Positions 1 through 13,030 of a DNA stretch of 64,000 bases are shown one piece after another. The stretch spans positions 124,001-188,000 of the forward strand of contig NZ_BMOC01000003.1 of the NCBI RefSeq assembly GCF_014646875.1, written 5' to 3'. The notes under the pieces were generated by a model. That model saw nothing but the letters and a program-made list of their open reading frames with translations, made no database searches and was not told the origin of the DNA. The first letter of the stretch is position 1. Each line of letters starts with the position of its first letter. Source of the stretch: Halobellus salinus. GTDB taxonomy: Archaea; Halobacteriota; Halobacteria; Halobacteriales; Haloferacaceae. Position numbers and translations under genes: made by a program.

Positions 1-156
1 ATATTCTGCGTCCCGCATCCATGTGACAGGGTCTTCCTCACCGAGAGCCTCGTTGTACGTATACTCTCCGAGAAGATCGGCCCACACATCGTCCGGTGGC
101 TCTACCGATTGGTGGCCGTCACATCCCGCATACGGGCATTCGATAATGGTTCCCAC
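1..156 (-). CDS. Hypothetical protein, N-terminal part only (runs off the window)
   Basis: A minus-strand reading frame with coding-like composition starts at a GTG (154-156) and stays open to base 1, giving 52 residues. It begins VGTIIECPYAGCDGHQSV and continues with an acidic stretch containing DDVWADLLGEYTYNEALGEEDP, quoted here in two parts: DDVWADLLGEY and TYNEALGEEDP. The CPYAGC pair could be half of a zinc site, but no second cysteine pair is visible before the window ends. The family is not recognised. The start is inferred, since no ATG is available upstream in frame. Confidence 0.45.
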   Translation of the reverse strand, partial: MGTIIECPYAGCDGHQSVEPPDDVWADLLGEYTYNEALGEEDPVTWMRDAEY

Positions 157-248
157 AGCCCGAGGTTGAGTGCACTAGTAATAACTCTGATGCCGGTTCC
201 TGGGTGCGTTTCCGTCCTCCACGCGTCCGTGGTGAGGGTGGATTAAAC

Positions 249-2792
249 CTAGTCCGCCTTCGCTTGCCACTCCCGAACGGTGTCGGGGCCGACCCCGTCG
301 ACCCGGTCGGCGACCGCGTCGGGTTCAGCCTCTTTCAACGACGGCACGTCGTCGATGCCCACGTTCTGGAGCTTCTCGGCGGTCTTTTCGCCGATACCGG
401 AGACGCTCTCGAGCTCCGAGCCGCCGGCCTGCTCGGCTTGGTACTCCCGGTAGTTGCAGATCGGACACCCCAACGCCCAGGATTCTCGATCCTCGTCGTC
501 GTAGGTGATCCGGAGTTCGGGCAGGTCGTGCTCCTCGCAGACGCCGTCGGTCACCTCGAGGTCGCCGCGACGGGGCAGCGGCAGCGAGTAGTCGCAGTCG
601 GGATACCGGGTACACCCCACCAGCCGCGACCCCGAGCGGAGCTGTTTGATCGCGAGTTCACCACCGTGGTCAGTACCACAATCCGGACACGCCCCGATGA
701 CGCGGTCCTCCTGGGCGTCTGCGGCCTCGGCCTGACACAGCGGGCAGCCGTGGACGAACGTCTTCCGGCCGGCGAGCATCTTGACCTGGGTGAGGCCGTG
801 GTCGTTGCAGGTCTCCTCGAGTAGCAGGGGTTTCCCGGTCGAGGGCAGCGGCAGCGTGCGGGTGCATTCGGGGTAGGCGTCACACCCGATAAAATACGAC
901 CCCTGCCGGCTCTGTCGGATCACGAGGTCGCTGCCGCACTCGGGGCAGGCGCCGACGGTCCGGTCGGCCTTCAGCGACTCCCGGAGGTGGTCGCCCACCG
1001 CCTCGCCCGACTCCATCAGCCCCTCGAAGACCTCCTCGAGCATCTCCCTGGACTCCCTGGTCACGTCTTCGAGGGTGGCGTCGCCCCGCGTGATCGCCTG
1101 CATGTCCGCCTCGAGTTGGGCGGTCATCTCCTCGCTCACGACGCGCTCGGCGAACTCCTCGGCGGCCTCGACGACCGCGTGGGCCAACCGGGTGGGCCGC
1201 GGCGGGTCGCTCTCGATGTAGCCGCGGTCGTAGAGCTTCTGGATGACGTTGTGGCGGGTGGCTTTTGTCCCGATCCCCATCGACTCCATGGTCTCGATGA
1301 GCCGCGATTGGCCGTACCGTCGCGGCGGCTGGGTCTGTTTGGCCTCGAAGCTGGTGTCGGTCACGGTGAGTTCCTCGCCCTCACGCACGTCGGGGACGAA
1401 CGACTCGCTCGCGCTGGAGTAGGGGTAGACCGCGTGGTAGCCCGGTTCGACCAGCCGTTTGCCGTTCGCCTTCAGCAAGAGGTCCTCCCCCTCGCTGGCG
1501 ACGGCCGCGACCACCCGGAGGTGCTCCCAGGTCGCGGGGTCAGCAACCGTTGCAAAGAAGCGCCGGACAACGAGTTCGTAGACCTCCCACTCGTCGTCGT
1601 CGAGGTCGGCAGCGCCCGGTAGCTCTCCCGTGGGGTGGATCGGCGGGTGGTCGGTGGTCTCCTCGTCGCCCTCCGTGGGGTCGATCTCCTCGCGGTCAAG
1701 GAGGCTCTCGGCGTCGTCGCCGAACTGTCGGGTGCCGACGAAGGCGTCGAGCAGTTCCCGCGGGTCGAGGTCGTCGGGGTACACTGTATTATCCGTCCGG
1801 GGATAAGTGATATACCCCGCGGTGTAGAGGTCCTCCGCGATGCTCATCGCCCGCTGGGCGGTGTAGTTCAGCGAGCTCGCCGCGCGGATGAACTGGGTGG
1901 TGTTGAACGGCGCCGGCGGGTCGTCGGTCCTGGTTCGCCGGCGCACCGAGTCGACCGTCGCGGTCGACGCGGTTTCGAGGGTCTCGTACGCCCCGCTCGC
2001 GGCGCCTTCGTCCCACACGCGCTCGGCCTCGGTGCCGTCGTCGTCGTGGTAGAAGTACTGCGCCTCGAAGGCGCCGTCGGGGTCGTCGCCCGCGTCGCTG
2101 TCGCCCTTCGCGAGGTCCGCAAACAGCTCCCAGTAGTCCTCGGAGTCGAACGCCTCGATCTCTCGTTCGCGGTCGACGATCAGCTTGAGCGTCGGCCCCT
2201 GAACCCGGCCGACCGAAATGAAGTCGTCGCCGAGTTGGCGGGCCGAAAGCGACAGAAAGCGGGTGAGCGCCGCACCCCACACCAGGTCGACGATCTGTCT
2301 GGCCTCCCCCGCGGCCGCGAGGTCGAAATCGAGGTCGTCGGGGGTGGCGAACGCCTCGGTCACCTCCCGCTCGGTGATCGACGAGAAGCGAACGCGGTCG
2401 ATCGGGACGTCGTCGTCAACCTCCCGGACCAACTCGTAGGCCTCCTTCCCGATGAGTTCGCCCTCGCGGTCGTAGTCGGTCGCGATCACGACCCGGCCGG
2501 CCGTCCGGGCGAGCAGCCGGAGCGCCGACACGATGTTCTCCTGGGTGGGCCGCTTGTCGATCGGGGCGTCGATCAGTTCGACCGGCTCGACGTCCCGCCA
2601 GTCGTCGTACTCCGGCGGGAAGTCGACCCCGACGACGTGCCCCGAAAGGCCGATACACCGTCTGCCGCCCCACGTGTAGACGTTCACGCCGCGGGTCCGC
2701 TCGGCCTCGGCGGACCCGCCGCTCAGGATGTCCGCGATCCGCCGGGCGGCGTTGTCCTTCTCGGTGATGATGAGCTCCGGGCCCTGACTCAT
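249..2792 (-). CDS. topA: DNA topoisomerase I (type IA)
   Basis: 847 residues. It relaxes negatively supercoiled DNA by transient single-strand cleavage. A TOPRIM domain occupies about residues 5-130, with the conserved Glu11 in LIITEKDNAARR and the acidic DYDREGE motif near 104-110. The catalytic tyrosine is Tyr330 in the GYITYPRTDN motif. The C-terminal third carries four-cysteine zinc fingers (CPECGSDL...GCDAYPEC and CPDCGTDHGG...GCTRYPDC) and shorter CPLC and CPIC pairs, then a helix-hairpin-helix tail (SGIGEKTAEKLQNVGI) of the kind common in haloarchaeal versions. The ATG at 2790-2792 directly precedes the TOPRIM strand. gatB follows upstream on the same strand after a 117-bp gap. Confidence 0.96.
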   Translation of the reverse strand: MSQGPELIITEKDNAARRIADILSGGSAEAERTRGVNVYTWGGRRCIGLSGHVVGVDFPPEYDDWRDVEPVELIDAPIDKRPTQENIVSALRLLARTAGRVVIATDYDREGELIGKEAYELVREVDDDVPIDRVRFSSITEREVTEAFATPDDLDFDLAAAGEARQIVDLVWGAALTRFLSLSARQLGDDFISVGRVQGPTLKLIVDREREIEAFDSEDYWELFADLAKGDSDAGDDPDGAFEAQYFYHDDDGTEAERVWDEGAASGAYETLETASTATVDSVRRRTRTDDPPAPFNTTQFIRAASSLNYTAQRAMSIAEDLYTAGYITYPRTDNTVYPDDLDPRELLDAFVGTRQFGDDAESLLDREEIDPTEGDEETTDHPPIHPTGELPGAADLDDDEWEVYELVVRRFFATVADPATWEHLRVVAAVASEGEDLLLKANGKRLVEPGYHAVYPYSSASESFVPDVREGEELTVTDTSFEAKQTQPPRRYGQSRLIETMESMGIGTKATRHNVIQKLYDRGYIESDPPRPTRLAHAVVEAAEEFAERVVSEEMTAQLEADMQAITRGDATLEDVTRESREMLEEVFEGLMESGEAVGDHLRESLKADRTVGACPECGSDLVIRQSRQGSYFIGCDAYPECTRTLPLPSTGKPLLLEETCNDHGLTQVKMLAGRKTFVHGCPLCQAEAADAQEDRVIGACPDCGTDHGGELAIKQLRSGSRLVGCTRYPDCDYSLPLPRRGDLEVTDGVCEEHDLPELRITYDDEDRESWALGCPICNYREYQAEQAGGSELESVSGIGEKTAEKLQNVGIDDVPSLKEAEPDAVADRVDGVGPDTVREWQAKAD

Positions 2793-2909
2793 TGGCCGCC
2801 GCTACGCGAGGTGGTGGCCTAAACCTTTCGCGGCCGGACCAGCCGAACAGTCGCCAGCGCGGCCGTGCGCGCGGAATCCCGGCGAAGCGCGTTCGTTGCT
2901 CGCAGCGGC

Positions 2910-4400
2910 CTACTCCTCCAGCCGTTCCCGGAGGAGTTCGTTGACGTCGCCGGGGTCGGCGCTGCCGCCGGTCTTCCCCATCACCTGTCCAACCAGGAAG
3001 TTGATCGCGCCGCCCTCGCCGGCGTGGTAATCCGCAACAGCGTCGGAGTTCTCCTCGATGGCCTCCCCGACCGCGACGGCGACCTCCTCGTCGGGGGCGG
3101 TTCCCAACCCCTCAGCATCGATGACGGCGTCGGGATCGTCACCCTCGTCGAGCATCGTCCGCAACACGACTTCCTCGGCGTTCTTGGTCGTGATCTCGCC
3201 GGCGTCGACGAGTTCGACGAGGCGGGCGAACTCCTCGAGTCGGTGGTCGACGTCCGTGATCGACATGTCCCGGTAGTTGAGCTCGCCGAGCAGGTTGTCG
3301 GCGACCCACGTCGCCGCCAGGTCGGGGTCGAACCGGCCCGCGACGTCCTCGTAGAAGTCCGCGACCGCCTTCGTGGAGGTGAGTTTGGCCGCCGACTCCT
3401 CGTCGAGGCCGTACGCCTCGCGGAACCGCTCCCGGCGAGCGTCGGGGAGTTCGGGGATATCGATCCGCTCGCGCCACCCCCGGACCGACAGCGGCGGGAG
3501 GTCGGCCTCCCGGAAGTAGCGGTAGTCTTTCTCCGCTTCTTTCGAGCGCATCGAGACGGTGATCCCTCGCGACTCGTCCCAGTGGCGCGTCTCCTGCTCG
3601 ACCGCGCGGCCGCGCTGGACCGCGTTCTTCTGTCTGGTGACCTCGTAGGCCAGCGCCTGCTCGGCGCCCTTGTGGCTCGAGATGTTCTTTACTTCCGTTC
3701 GGTTTGCCGATGCCAACGCGTCGGTGTCGATCGAACCGCCCTCGCCGACGTCCGCCTCCGGGATGAGCGAGATGTTGGCATCGATCCGGAGCGACCCGTC
3801 GCGGGCGGCGTCGAAGACACCGAGATACTCCAAGACCTCCTCGAGTTTCGCGAGGAACGCTCGCGTCTCCGTGGGGGTCCGGAAGTCGGGGTCGGTCACG
3901 ATCTCCATCAAAGGGGTGCCCGCGCGGTTGTAGTCGACCAGGGTGTAGTCGGCGGTGTCGATGCTCCCCCCCTGGTGCTGGAGGCTGCCGGGGTCTTCCT
4001 CGAGGTGGGCGCGCTGGATTCCGATCTCGCGGCGCCGACCCGCCACGGAGACCTCCAGGCTGCCGTCGGCGCAGATCGGCGCGTCGTACTGGGTGATCTG
4101 GAAGTTCTTCGGTAGGTCGGGGTAGTAGTAGTTCTTCCGGTGGAACCGGGTCTGCTCGGCGATATCGGCGTCGAGCGCCTTGCCGACCTTGACGGCGGCC
4201 TCGACGGCCCCCTCGTTGACGACTGGGAGCGCGCCCGGCAGCCCCAGGCAGGTCGGACAGGTCCGGGTGTTGGGCGCCTCGCCGTCGGCCGGTTCGGTTG
4301 AACACCCACAGAAGATCTTCGTGTCCGTCTCGAGTTGGACGTGGACCTCGAGCCCGATGACGGACACGAGTTCCCCCTCCGAGAGCGCCTTCGCGGTCAT
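2910..4400 (-). CDS. gatB: Asp-tRNA(Asn)/Glu-tRNA(Gln) amidotransferase subunit B
   Basis: 496 residues. GatB is the kinase/transamidase core subunit that, with GatA and GatC, converts Glu-tRNA(Gln) or Asp-tRNA(Asn) to the amide. The N-terminus SVIGLEVHVQLETDTKIFC and the signature HRKNYYYPDLPKNFQITQY are diagnostic. The cysteines CGC...CPTC match the zinc site of the family. The C-terminal YqeY-like helical domain is complete. The ATG at 4398-4400 is chosen because it starts just before the conserved region; the frame is open further upstream but with non-conserved sequence. gatA and gatC are not in this window. In archaea GatDE usually serves Gln-tRNA, so Asn-tRNA formation is the more likely role here (inference). 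Confidence 0.95.
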   Translation of the reverse strand: MTAKALSEGELVSVIGLEVHVQLETDTKIFCGCSTEPADGEAPNTRTCPTCLGLPGALPVVNEGAVEAAVKVGKALDADIAEQTRFHRKNYYYPDLPKNFQITQYDAPICADGSLEVSVAGRRREIGIQRAHLEEDPGSLQHQGGSIDTADYTLVDYNRAGTPLMEIVTDPDFRTPTETRAFLAKLEEVLEYLGVFDAARDGSLRIDANISLIPEADVGEGGSIDTDALASANRTEVKNISSHKGAEQALAYEVTRQKNAVQRGRAVEQETRHWDESRGITVSMRSKEAEKDYRYFREADLPPLSVRGWRERIDIPELPDARRERFREAYGLDEESAAKLTSTKAVADFYEDVAGRFDPDLAATWVADNLLGELNYRDMSITDVDHRLEEFARLVELVDAGEITTKNAEEVVLRTMLDEGDDPDAVIDAEGLGTAPDEEVAVAVGEAIEENSDAVADYHAGEGGAINFLVGQVMGKTGGSADPGDVNELLRERLEE

Positions 4401-4625
4401 TACGCCACGCTTCGGTGCACCGCGGCTAAAGCCTAACGGGACTCCTGTGCGTACTGGTCGGGGGGTGTGAAGTCGTCGAGAACGGTGCAAGCGGGACCCC
4501 GGAAGCGCCCGCCCAGTGACAGCTCTGGTCGGCGGCCGGTGAGTCGACTACGGCCCCGGTACCTATCAGATTCCGAGGAAGTGTCTGACGTACGTTTATG
4601 TGGCCGGAGCCGACCTATACGGCGT

Positions 4626-5078
4626 ATGACCAATCGCGTGGACGAACTCGAATCCCAGGTTGCGAAGCTACAGGCCACCGTTGACGGGCTGACCGAGGAA
4701 CTCGTCGAGACCAAAGAGCGGGTGCGGCTCCTCGAAGAGTCCGTCGACGTGGACCTCTCTACCGGGAGCCGGGCGGTCGGCTACGACCCCAACTCCGGGA
4801 GTGACGCCGGCGCGGACGGCCGAGCGGACGCCGCACCCGAAACGGGGGCGGGCGCCGGGAACGACTCTCTCACCGAGTCGCGGGCACAGATGGCCTCGCG
4901 AAGCCAGACAACCGGGACGAAGTCCAACGACGTCGACTTCATCAACGCCGAGGGCGACAATCCGATTCCCAGCGAGGCCGCAGCCGACGGGGCCACCGAT
5001 GGCGACGAGACTAAAACGGAGGGGGCCGAGGGTGACGACGACGCGACGACCGAAGACGACGACATCATCGTCGCATAA
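4626..5078 (+). CDS. Small coiled-coil protein upstream of smc (haloarchaeal, DUF7518-like)
   Basis: 150 residues from the ATG at 4626. Residues 1-45 form a heptad-like helix (NRVDELESQVAKLQATVDG, then LTEELVETKERVRLLEESV). The rest is acidic, low-complexity and probably disordered, ending DDDATTEDDDIIVA. smc starts 30 bp downstream, so co-transcription with the condensin genes is likely, and a TATA-like TTTAT lies about 30 bp upstream. In haloarchaea a protein of this shape commonly precedes smc; I associate it with DUF7518 from memory. Its function is unknown. A longer reading from 4467 is possible but its extra N-terminus looks non-coding. Confidence 0.75.
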   Translation: MTNRVDELESQVAKLQATVDGLTEELVETKERVRLLEESVDVDLSTGSRAVGYDPNSGSDAGADGRADAAPETGAGAGNDSLTESRAQMASRSQTTGTKSNDVDFINAEGDNPIPSEAAADGATDGDETKTEGAEGDDDATTEDDDIIVA

Positions 5079-5107
5079 TCGGGCACACCGCCCGACACGA
5101 GCAACCC

Positions 5108-8717
<3,610 letters not shown>

Positions 8718-8725
<8 letters not shown>

Positions 8726-9710
8726 CTCCGCGGGGGCGTCGCCGCCCACGGATGCCCCGGACGACCCGTTTCCCGACGGTGTCGCCGCCGGCCGCGATCC
8801 GGGTGGAAGCCCGCCCAACGACGGTAGCGCGGACGATACCGAGGAAGTCGAGCCGGTCGAGGTCCTCGTCCAACTCGCCGAGGAAGGCGAGATCGACCCG
8901 TGGGACGTCGACCTGGTGGAAGCCACCGACGCGTTCCTCGAACGGCTGACGGAGACCGACCTCCGGACCTCGGGGCGGGCGTTGTTCTACGCCGCCGTGT
9001 TGCTCCGGATGAAGAGCGACGCGCTGGTAGAGCCCGACGACGAGGACGAGGAAGAGCCCGAACCCGAACCGTGGGAGGCGGCGCTGGAAGGCCCGGGCGG
9101 CGGCCCGCTCGCGGATCACGCCGACGACGGACCGGCCGGCTTCGACCCGGTCGACGCCCTGGAGGCGGAGATGGACCGGCGGCTCGAACGGAAACAGGCC
9201 CGCGGCTCCCCCGAGACGCTCGACGAACTCGTCCGCGAACTCCGAGAAGCCGAAGGGAAATCGTGGTGGAAGCGCCGCCGGGAGTACGACACCTCCGACT
9301 CCCCGCGAGGGGGGCGTCGGGGCACGCAGACGCTCGACTACCGGTCGGCCGGCGACCACCGCGACGACGCCGAGCCCACCGCCGCAGACGTGACCGACAC
9401 CGCTCACTCCGAGGACATCGAATCCTCCATCGCGGCGGTCCGGGAGGCCACCGGGATCCACTACGAGAAGGGTCGCGACGAGGTACTGTTCGCGGAAGTG
9501 AGAGACGCCGCCGCCACGCCGGTCACGACGTACCTCGCCCTCCTCTTCCTCTCGCACCGTGGCGCGGTCACTCTCCAGCAGGACGACCTCTTCGGTGACC
9601 TCTGGATCCAGGATCCCGACGCAAGCGGCGGGGACGACGCCGACGCGGCGGCCGAGAGCGACGACCCGGGGGTCGGCGACGAAATAGCTCCGGCTGTAGA
9701 CGACGATTGA
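8718..9710 (+). CDS. scpA: Segregation and condensation protein A (kleisin)
   Basis: 330 residues. It bridges the SMC heads to close the condensin ring. The N-terminal ScpA core is recognisable from about residue 45 (PVEVLVQLAEEGEIDPWDVD, then LVEATDAFLERL), followed by the helix ALFYAAVLLRMKSDALVEPD. A long acidic, low-complexity middle precedes a C-terminal winged-helix segment (VTTYLALLFLSHRGAVTLQQ, then DDLFGDLWI). The ATG lies inside the last codons of smc, so translation is probably coupled. No scpB follows in this window. Confidence 0.93.
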
Positions 9711-9814
9711 CGCTCGGCTAACGGCCCCTGTTTCATCTCAGTTGGCACGCGTGTCGAAACACGAGCAGGGCACACGAACAATCAAGCCAATTGCGTGCAA
9801 AGCATCCCAACAGG

Positions 9815-10534
9815 ATGCCGCTCACCGACGACGCGACGATTCTCGTGCCCGTGGACGTGTCGACCACGGAGCCGCCTGATCAGGTGATCCTCGATCTGTT
9901 GCAGCCGGTCAACCTCGTCGTCCTCGGATACTATCCCGTCCCGAAACAGACGGCCCCGGCACACCTCAAGGAAGATCACGAGGCAGAGGCAGCAGAGCGA
10001 TTGGAGAGCATCGTATCCAGATTCGCCCGCGGAGACCACGAGGTCGAGGACGTTCTCGTGTTTACGAAGGACCGACAGGATACGATCGACCGGATCGCAG
10101 ATCAGTATGACTGTGATGCTGTCTTCGTTCCCGGTGAAACTGACGCGATTGATCGGATTCTCGTCCCGTTGCGCGGCGACGTGAACCTCGAACGGATCGT
10201 TTCGCTCGTCGGCGAGTTAGTCCGGGCCAGTGACGCTACGGTCACGCTGTTTCACTCCGTGCCGCAAGGGACTGATCCGAGTCAGGGCGAATTCGTGCTC
10301 CGTGGAGCGGCCGACCGACTCACCGAGGAGGGGGTCGACCGCGACCGGATCGACTGGCAGCTTTCGGAGGGCGGCTCTCCGAAGCGTAAAATCATCGATC
10401 TCGTTGCGGACTACGATTTCGTCGTCCTCGGGGAAGGAGAGCCGTCGCTCAGAGATCGGATTCTCGGGGCCGTGCTCACGCCCATTCTTGCGGAAATCGA
10501 GACGCCGGCAGTCATCGTGAGAGACATCGAGTGA
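9815..10534 (+). CDS. Universal stress protein, UspA family
   Basis: 239 residues. The order of segments suggests two UspA-like halves: ATILVPVDVSTTEPPDQ, then RILVPLRGDVNLERIVSLVG with a C-terminal DFVVLGEGEPSLRDRILG and PAVIVRDIE. UspA proteins are ATP-binding or regulatory cytoplasmic proteins; the exact role is unknown. The ATG at 9815 is preferred to an in-frame TTG eight codons upstream because homology begins there. The next gene downstream is a permease fused to UspA domains, so this protein may work with transport. The 252 bp between them (10535-10786) show no convincing gene. Confidence 0.85.
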   Translation: MPLTDDATILVPVDVSTTEPPDQVILDLLQPVNLVVLGYYPVPKQTAPAHLKEDHEAEAAERLESIVSRFARGDHEVEDVLVFTKDRQDTIDRIADQYDCDAVFVPGETDAIDRILVPLRGDVNLERIVSLVGELVRASDATVTLFHSVPQGTDPSQGEFVLRGAADRLTEEGVDRDRIDWQLSEGGSPKRKIIDLVADYDFVVLGEGEPSLRDRILGAVLTPILAEIETPAVIVRDIE

Positions 10535-10786
10535 GGAATTCAAATTGATGGACACGAGGACACCAGTAGCGACTGTACAGCTCTCCCTCGGATGCCCGAC
10601 AAGACCAGCGACGCCAGTACCGGCGAGGATCGGGCGAGAGGACCGTGGCTGGCTGAAGCTCACCCACCACTACGCGGCACTCACCGACAGGGGAGTGACG
10701 ATCGGCGAACAACCCCCTGGCGAGCGTCGCTCGAGGACGTGTGATGTCCACTCCGTCCCCTTTTCGGACGGTCAGCTGGTGAATCG

Positions 10787-12970
10787 ATGAGCGGGGGTCA
10801 ACTCGAGCGCAACATCGGCTTTCTCGAGGCGATGACCCTCGGCGGTGGGACGATGATCGGGGCCGGGATCTTCATCCTCCCCGGGATCGCGGCCGAGGGT
10901 GCGGGGCCAGCGAGTTCGGTCTCGTTCCTCATCGCGGGGTTCGTCGCACTGCTGGCGGCGCTTTCCCTATCGGAGTTGGCGACCGGCATGCCGATCGCCG
11001 GCGGGAGCTACCACTACGTCAACCGGGCGCTCGGCGGCTTCTTTGGCAGCATCGTCGGGTGGGGGATGTGGACCGGCCTGATGTTCGCAAGTGGCTTCTA
11101 CATGATCGGCTTCGGGCAGTATCTCGTCGAACCGATCCCGTTTCTGGACGGTCGGGCGTTCGTTGTGCTCCTCGGCCTCGTCGGACTGTCGCTGATCGTC
11201 GGCGTCAACTACTACGGCACCGAGGAGTCCAGCCAGTTACAGAACATAATGATCGGCGCCGAGACCGTCGTCGTCCTCGCCTACGTCGCGCTCGGGCTGT
11301 TCTTCATCGACCCGACGAACCTCGACCCGTTCGCCCCGACGGGGCCGAGCGGCATCATCGCGACGACCGGCGTCGTCTTCGTCTCGTTTCTCGGGTTCGA
11401 GATCATTGCGACAGTCGCGGGTGAGATCAAGGATCCGAGTCGGAACATCCCGCTGACGATGATCCTCTCCGTCGTGTTGGTGACGATCCTCTACGCCCTG
11501 GTGATGATCGTCACGACGGGCGTGCTTCCGTATCAGGCGATCGGGGATTCGCTGGTTCCGGTGTCGGACGTCGCGGTCGTCTTCGCCGGCGCCGTCGGCG
11601 TGGTGGCGATCGTGGCGGCTGCCGCCATCGCCGCGATCTCGAGTTCGAACTCCTCGGTGCTCGCCGCGGCACGAGTGAACTTCGCGATGGGCCGGGACGA
11701 CCTGATGAGCGACTGGCTCAGCGTTACGCACGGTCGGTTCGGAACGCCACACCGAGCGATCGTCGTCACTGGCGCCGTCATCGCGCTGTTGATCGCCGTC
11801 GGGCTTCAGGTCGAAACCATCGTCGCCCTCCTGGCCGAGGTGGCCAGCTTCAGCTTCCTCGTGTCCTACTCGCTCGTCCACGTTGCGCTCGTCGTCTTCC
11901 GTCGAGCCGATCCGGAGGACTACGACCCGTCGTTCAGAATCCCGGACGTTCTGTACCCGGCAGTCCCGGTTTTGGGCGTGATCCTGACGGTCGTCGTCAT
12001 CTCACAGATGGCACCCATCATCATCGTCCTGGGACTCGGCATCGTCGGGCTCGGCGTCGGCTGGTACTTCGTGTACGTCAGAGACCACGCCGTCGACCGG
12101 GGACTCATCGACGAAGCCATCGCGCCAACGACGGACGCCTACCGGGTCCTCGTCCCGGTTGCGAACCCCGACACCCAGCGTGGTCTCATCCGGCTCGCGG
12201 CCGCCACCGCACGCGCGCATACCGACGAAGGAACGCCCGAACTCGTCGCCGTCAACGTCCTCCAAATCGAGGATCCCGACCCGCAGCAGAACGTCGCGGC
12301 CGAGCGGCTGGAGAACCAACGCGACCTTCTCGAAGCGACTCGCGACATCGCGGCCGAAATGGACGTGCAGTTACGGACGGTCGCGATGACGGGCGAACGC
12401 GTCGACGGGACGATTCTGGAGGCGATCGTCGACGAGGAGCCGGATCAAGTGCTGCTCGGATGGGGAGGGACGCTGACGCGGCAAGGACACGTCTTCGGTC
12501 CGAACCTCGACTCCGTCGTCGAGAAGGCCCCGTGTGAAGTGACGCTCGTCACGCTCCACGACGAGACTATCGGCACCCCCGTCGCGCTTGCGGGTCCCGG
12601 CCCCCACTCACCGGTCGCCGCACGGCGAGCAGCCGATTTCGCCACCGTCGACGGGACCGTGCCGACGCTGCTGAACGTCCAACAACCGATGGCGGACGGC
12701 GAAGCTGCGGCACGGAAGCGGGGAGAAGTCGTCATCGAAGATGTTGCCGAACAGGCGGGGCTCGATCCGGAGGCGTTCGAGCGTGAGGTGATCGTCGATG
12801 ACGACATCGAGGCCGCGATACTCGATACGGTCAACCGATACAACACGATCTGTGTCGGGCTGTCCGAACGGAGCGCAGCCTCCCGGGTTATGTTCGGGAC
12901 GATCGCCGAACGTGTCAGTCAGGAGGCGACGAGTAACGTAGGAATCGTCCGCGGGTCCAACGAGTCCTGA
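10787..12970 (+). CDS. APC-family amino acid permease with C-terminal UspA domains
   Basis: 727 residues. Residues 1 to about 435 form an amino acid-polyamine-organocation permease with roughly 12 membrane segments. The first helix motif, GGGTMIGAGIFILPG (about 18-32), is the unwound substrate-binding glycine segment of APC transporters. From about residue 445 the protein is soluble, with two UspA-like repeats (AYRVLVPVANPDTQRG... and GTPVALAGPGPHSPVA...SNVGIVRGSNES). This transporter-USP fusion is known in haloarchaea; substrate and regulation are unknown. It lies downstream of a stand-alone UspA gene on the same strand. Confidence 0.9.
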   Translation: MSGGQLERNIGFLEAMTLGGGTMIGAGIFILPGIAAEGAGPASSVSFLIAGFVALLAALSLSELATGMPIAGGSYHYVNRALGGFFGSIVGWGMWTGLMFASGFYMIGFGQYLVEPIPFLDGRAFVVLLGLVGLSLIVGVNYYGTEESSQLQNIMIGAETVVVLAYVALGLFFIDPTNLDPFAPTGPSGIIATTGVVFVSFLGFEIIATVAGEIKDPSRNIPLTMILSVVLVTILYALVMIVTTGVLPYQAIGDSLVPVSDVAVVFAGAVGVVAIVAAAAIAAISSSNSSVLAAARVNFAMGRDDLMSDWLSVTHGRFGTPHRAIVVTGAVIALLIAVGLQVETIVALLAEVASFSFLVSYSLVHVALVVFRRADPEDYDPSFRIPDVLYPAVPVLGVILTVVVISQMAPIIIVLGLGIVGLGVGWYFVYVRDHAVDRGLIDEAIAPTTDAYRVLVPVANPDTQRGLIRLAAATARAHTDEGTPELVAVNVLQIEDPDPQQNVAAERLENQRDLLEATRDIAAEMDVQLRTVAMTGERVDGTILEAIVDEEPDQVLLGWGGTLTRQGHVFGPNLDSVVEKAPCEVTLVTLHDETIGTPVALAGPGPHSPVAARRAADFATVDGTVPTLLNVQQPMADGEAAARKRGEVVIEDVAEQAGLDPEAFEREVIVDDDIEAAILDTVNRYNTICVGLSERSAASRVMFGTIAERVSQEATSNVGIVRGSNES

Positions 12971-13030
12971 GGCTCTCCCGCGCTCGAGGACGTTGCCATC
13001 ACACGACGCCACACCGCCGGATGGATGCAA

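Noticed and set aside
204-2822. Long plus-strand open frames opposite topA
   Set aside because: They are antisense shadows of a clear topoisomerase gene; the translations are Arg/Val-rich with no domain.
10545-10790. 81-codon frame between the UspA gene and the APC permease
   Set aside because: No conserved features and a composition unlike neighbouring genes; treated as non-coding.
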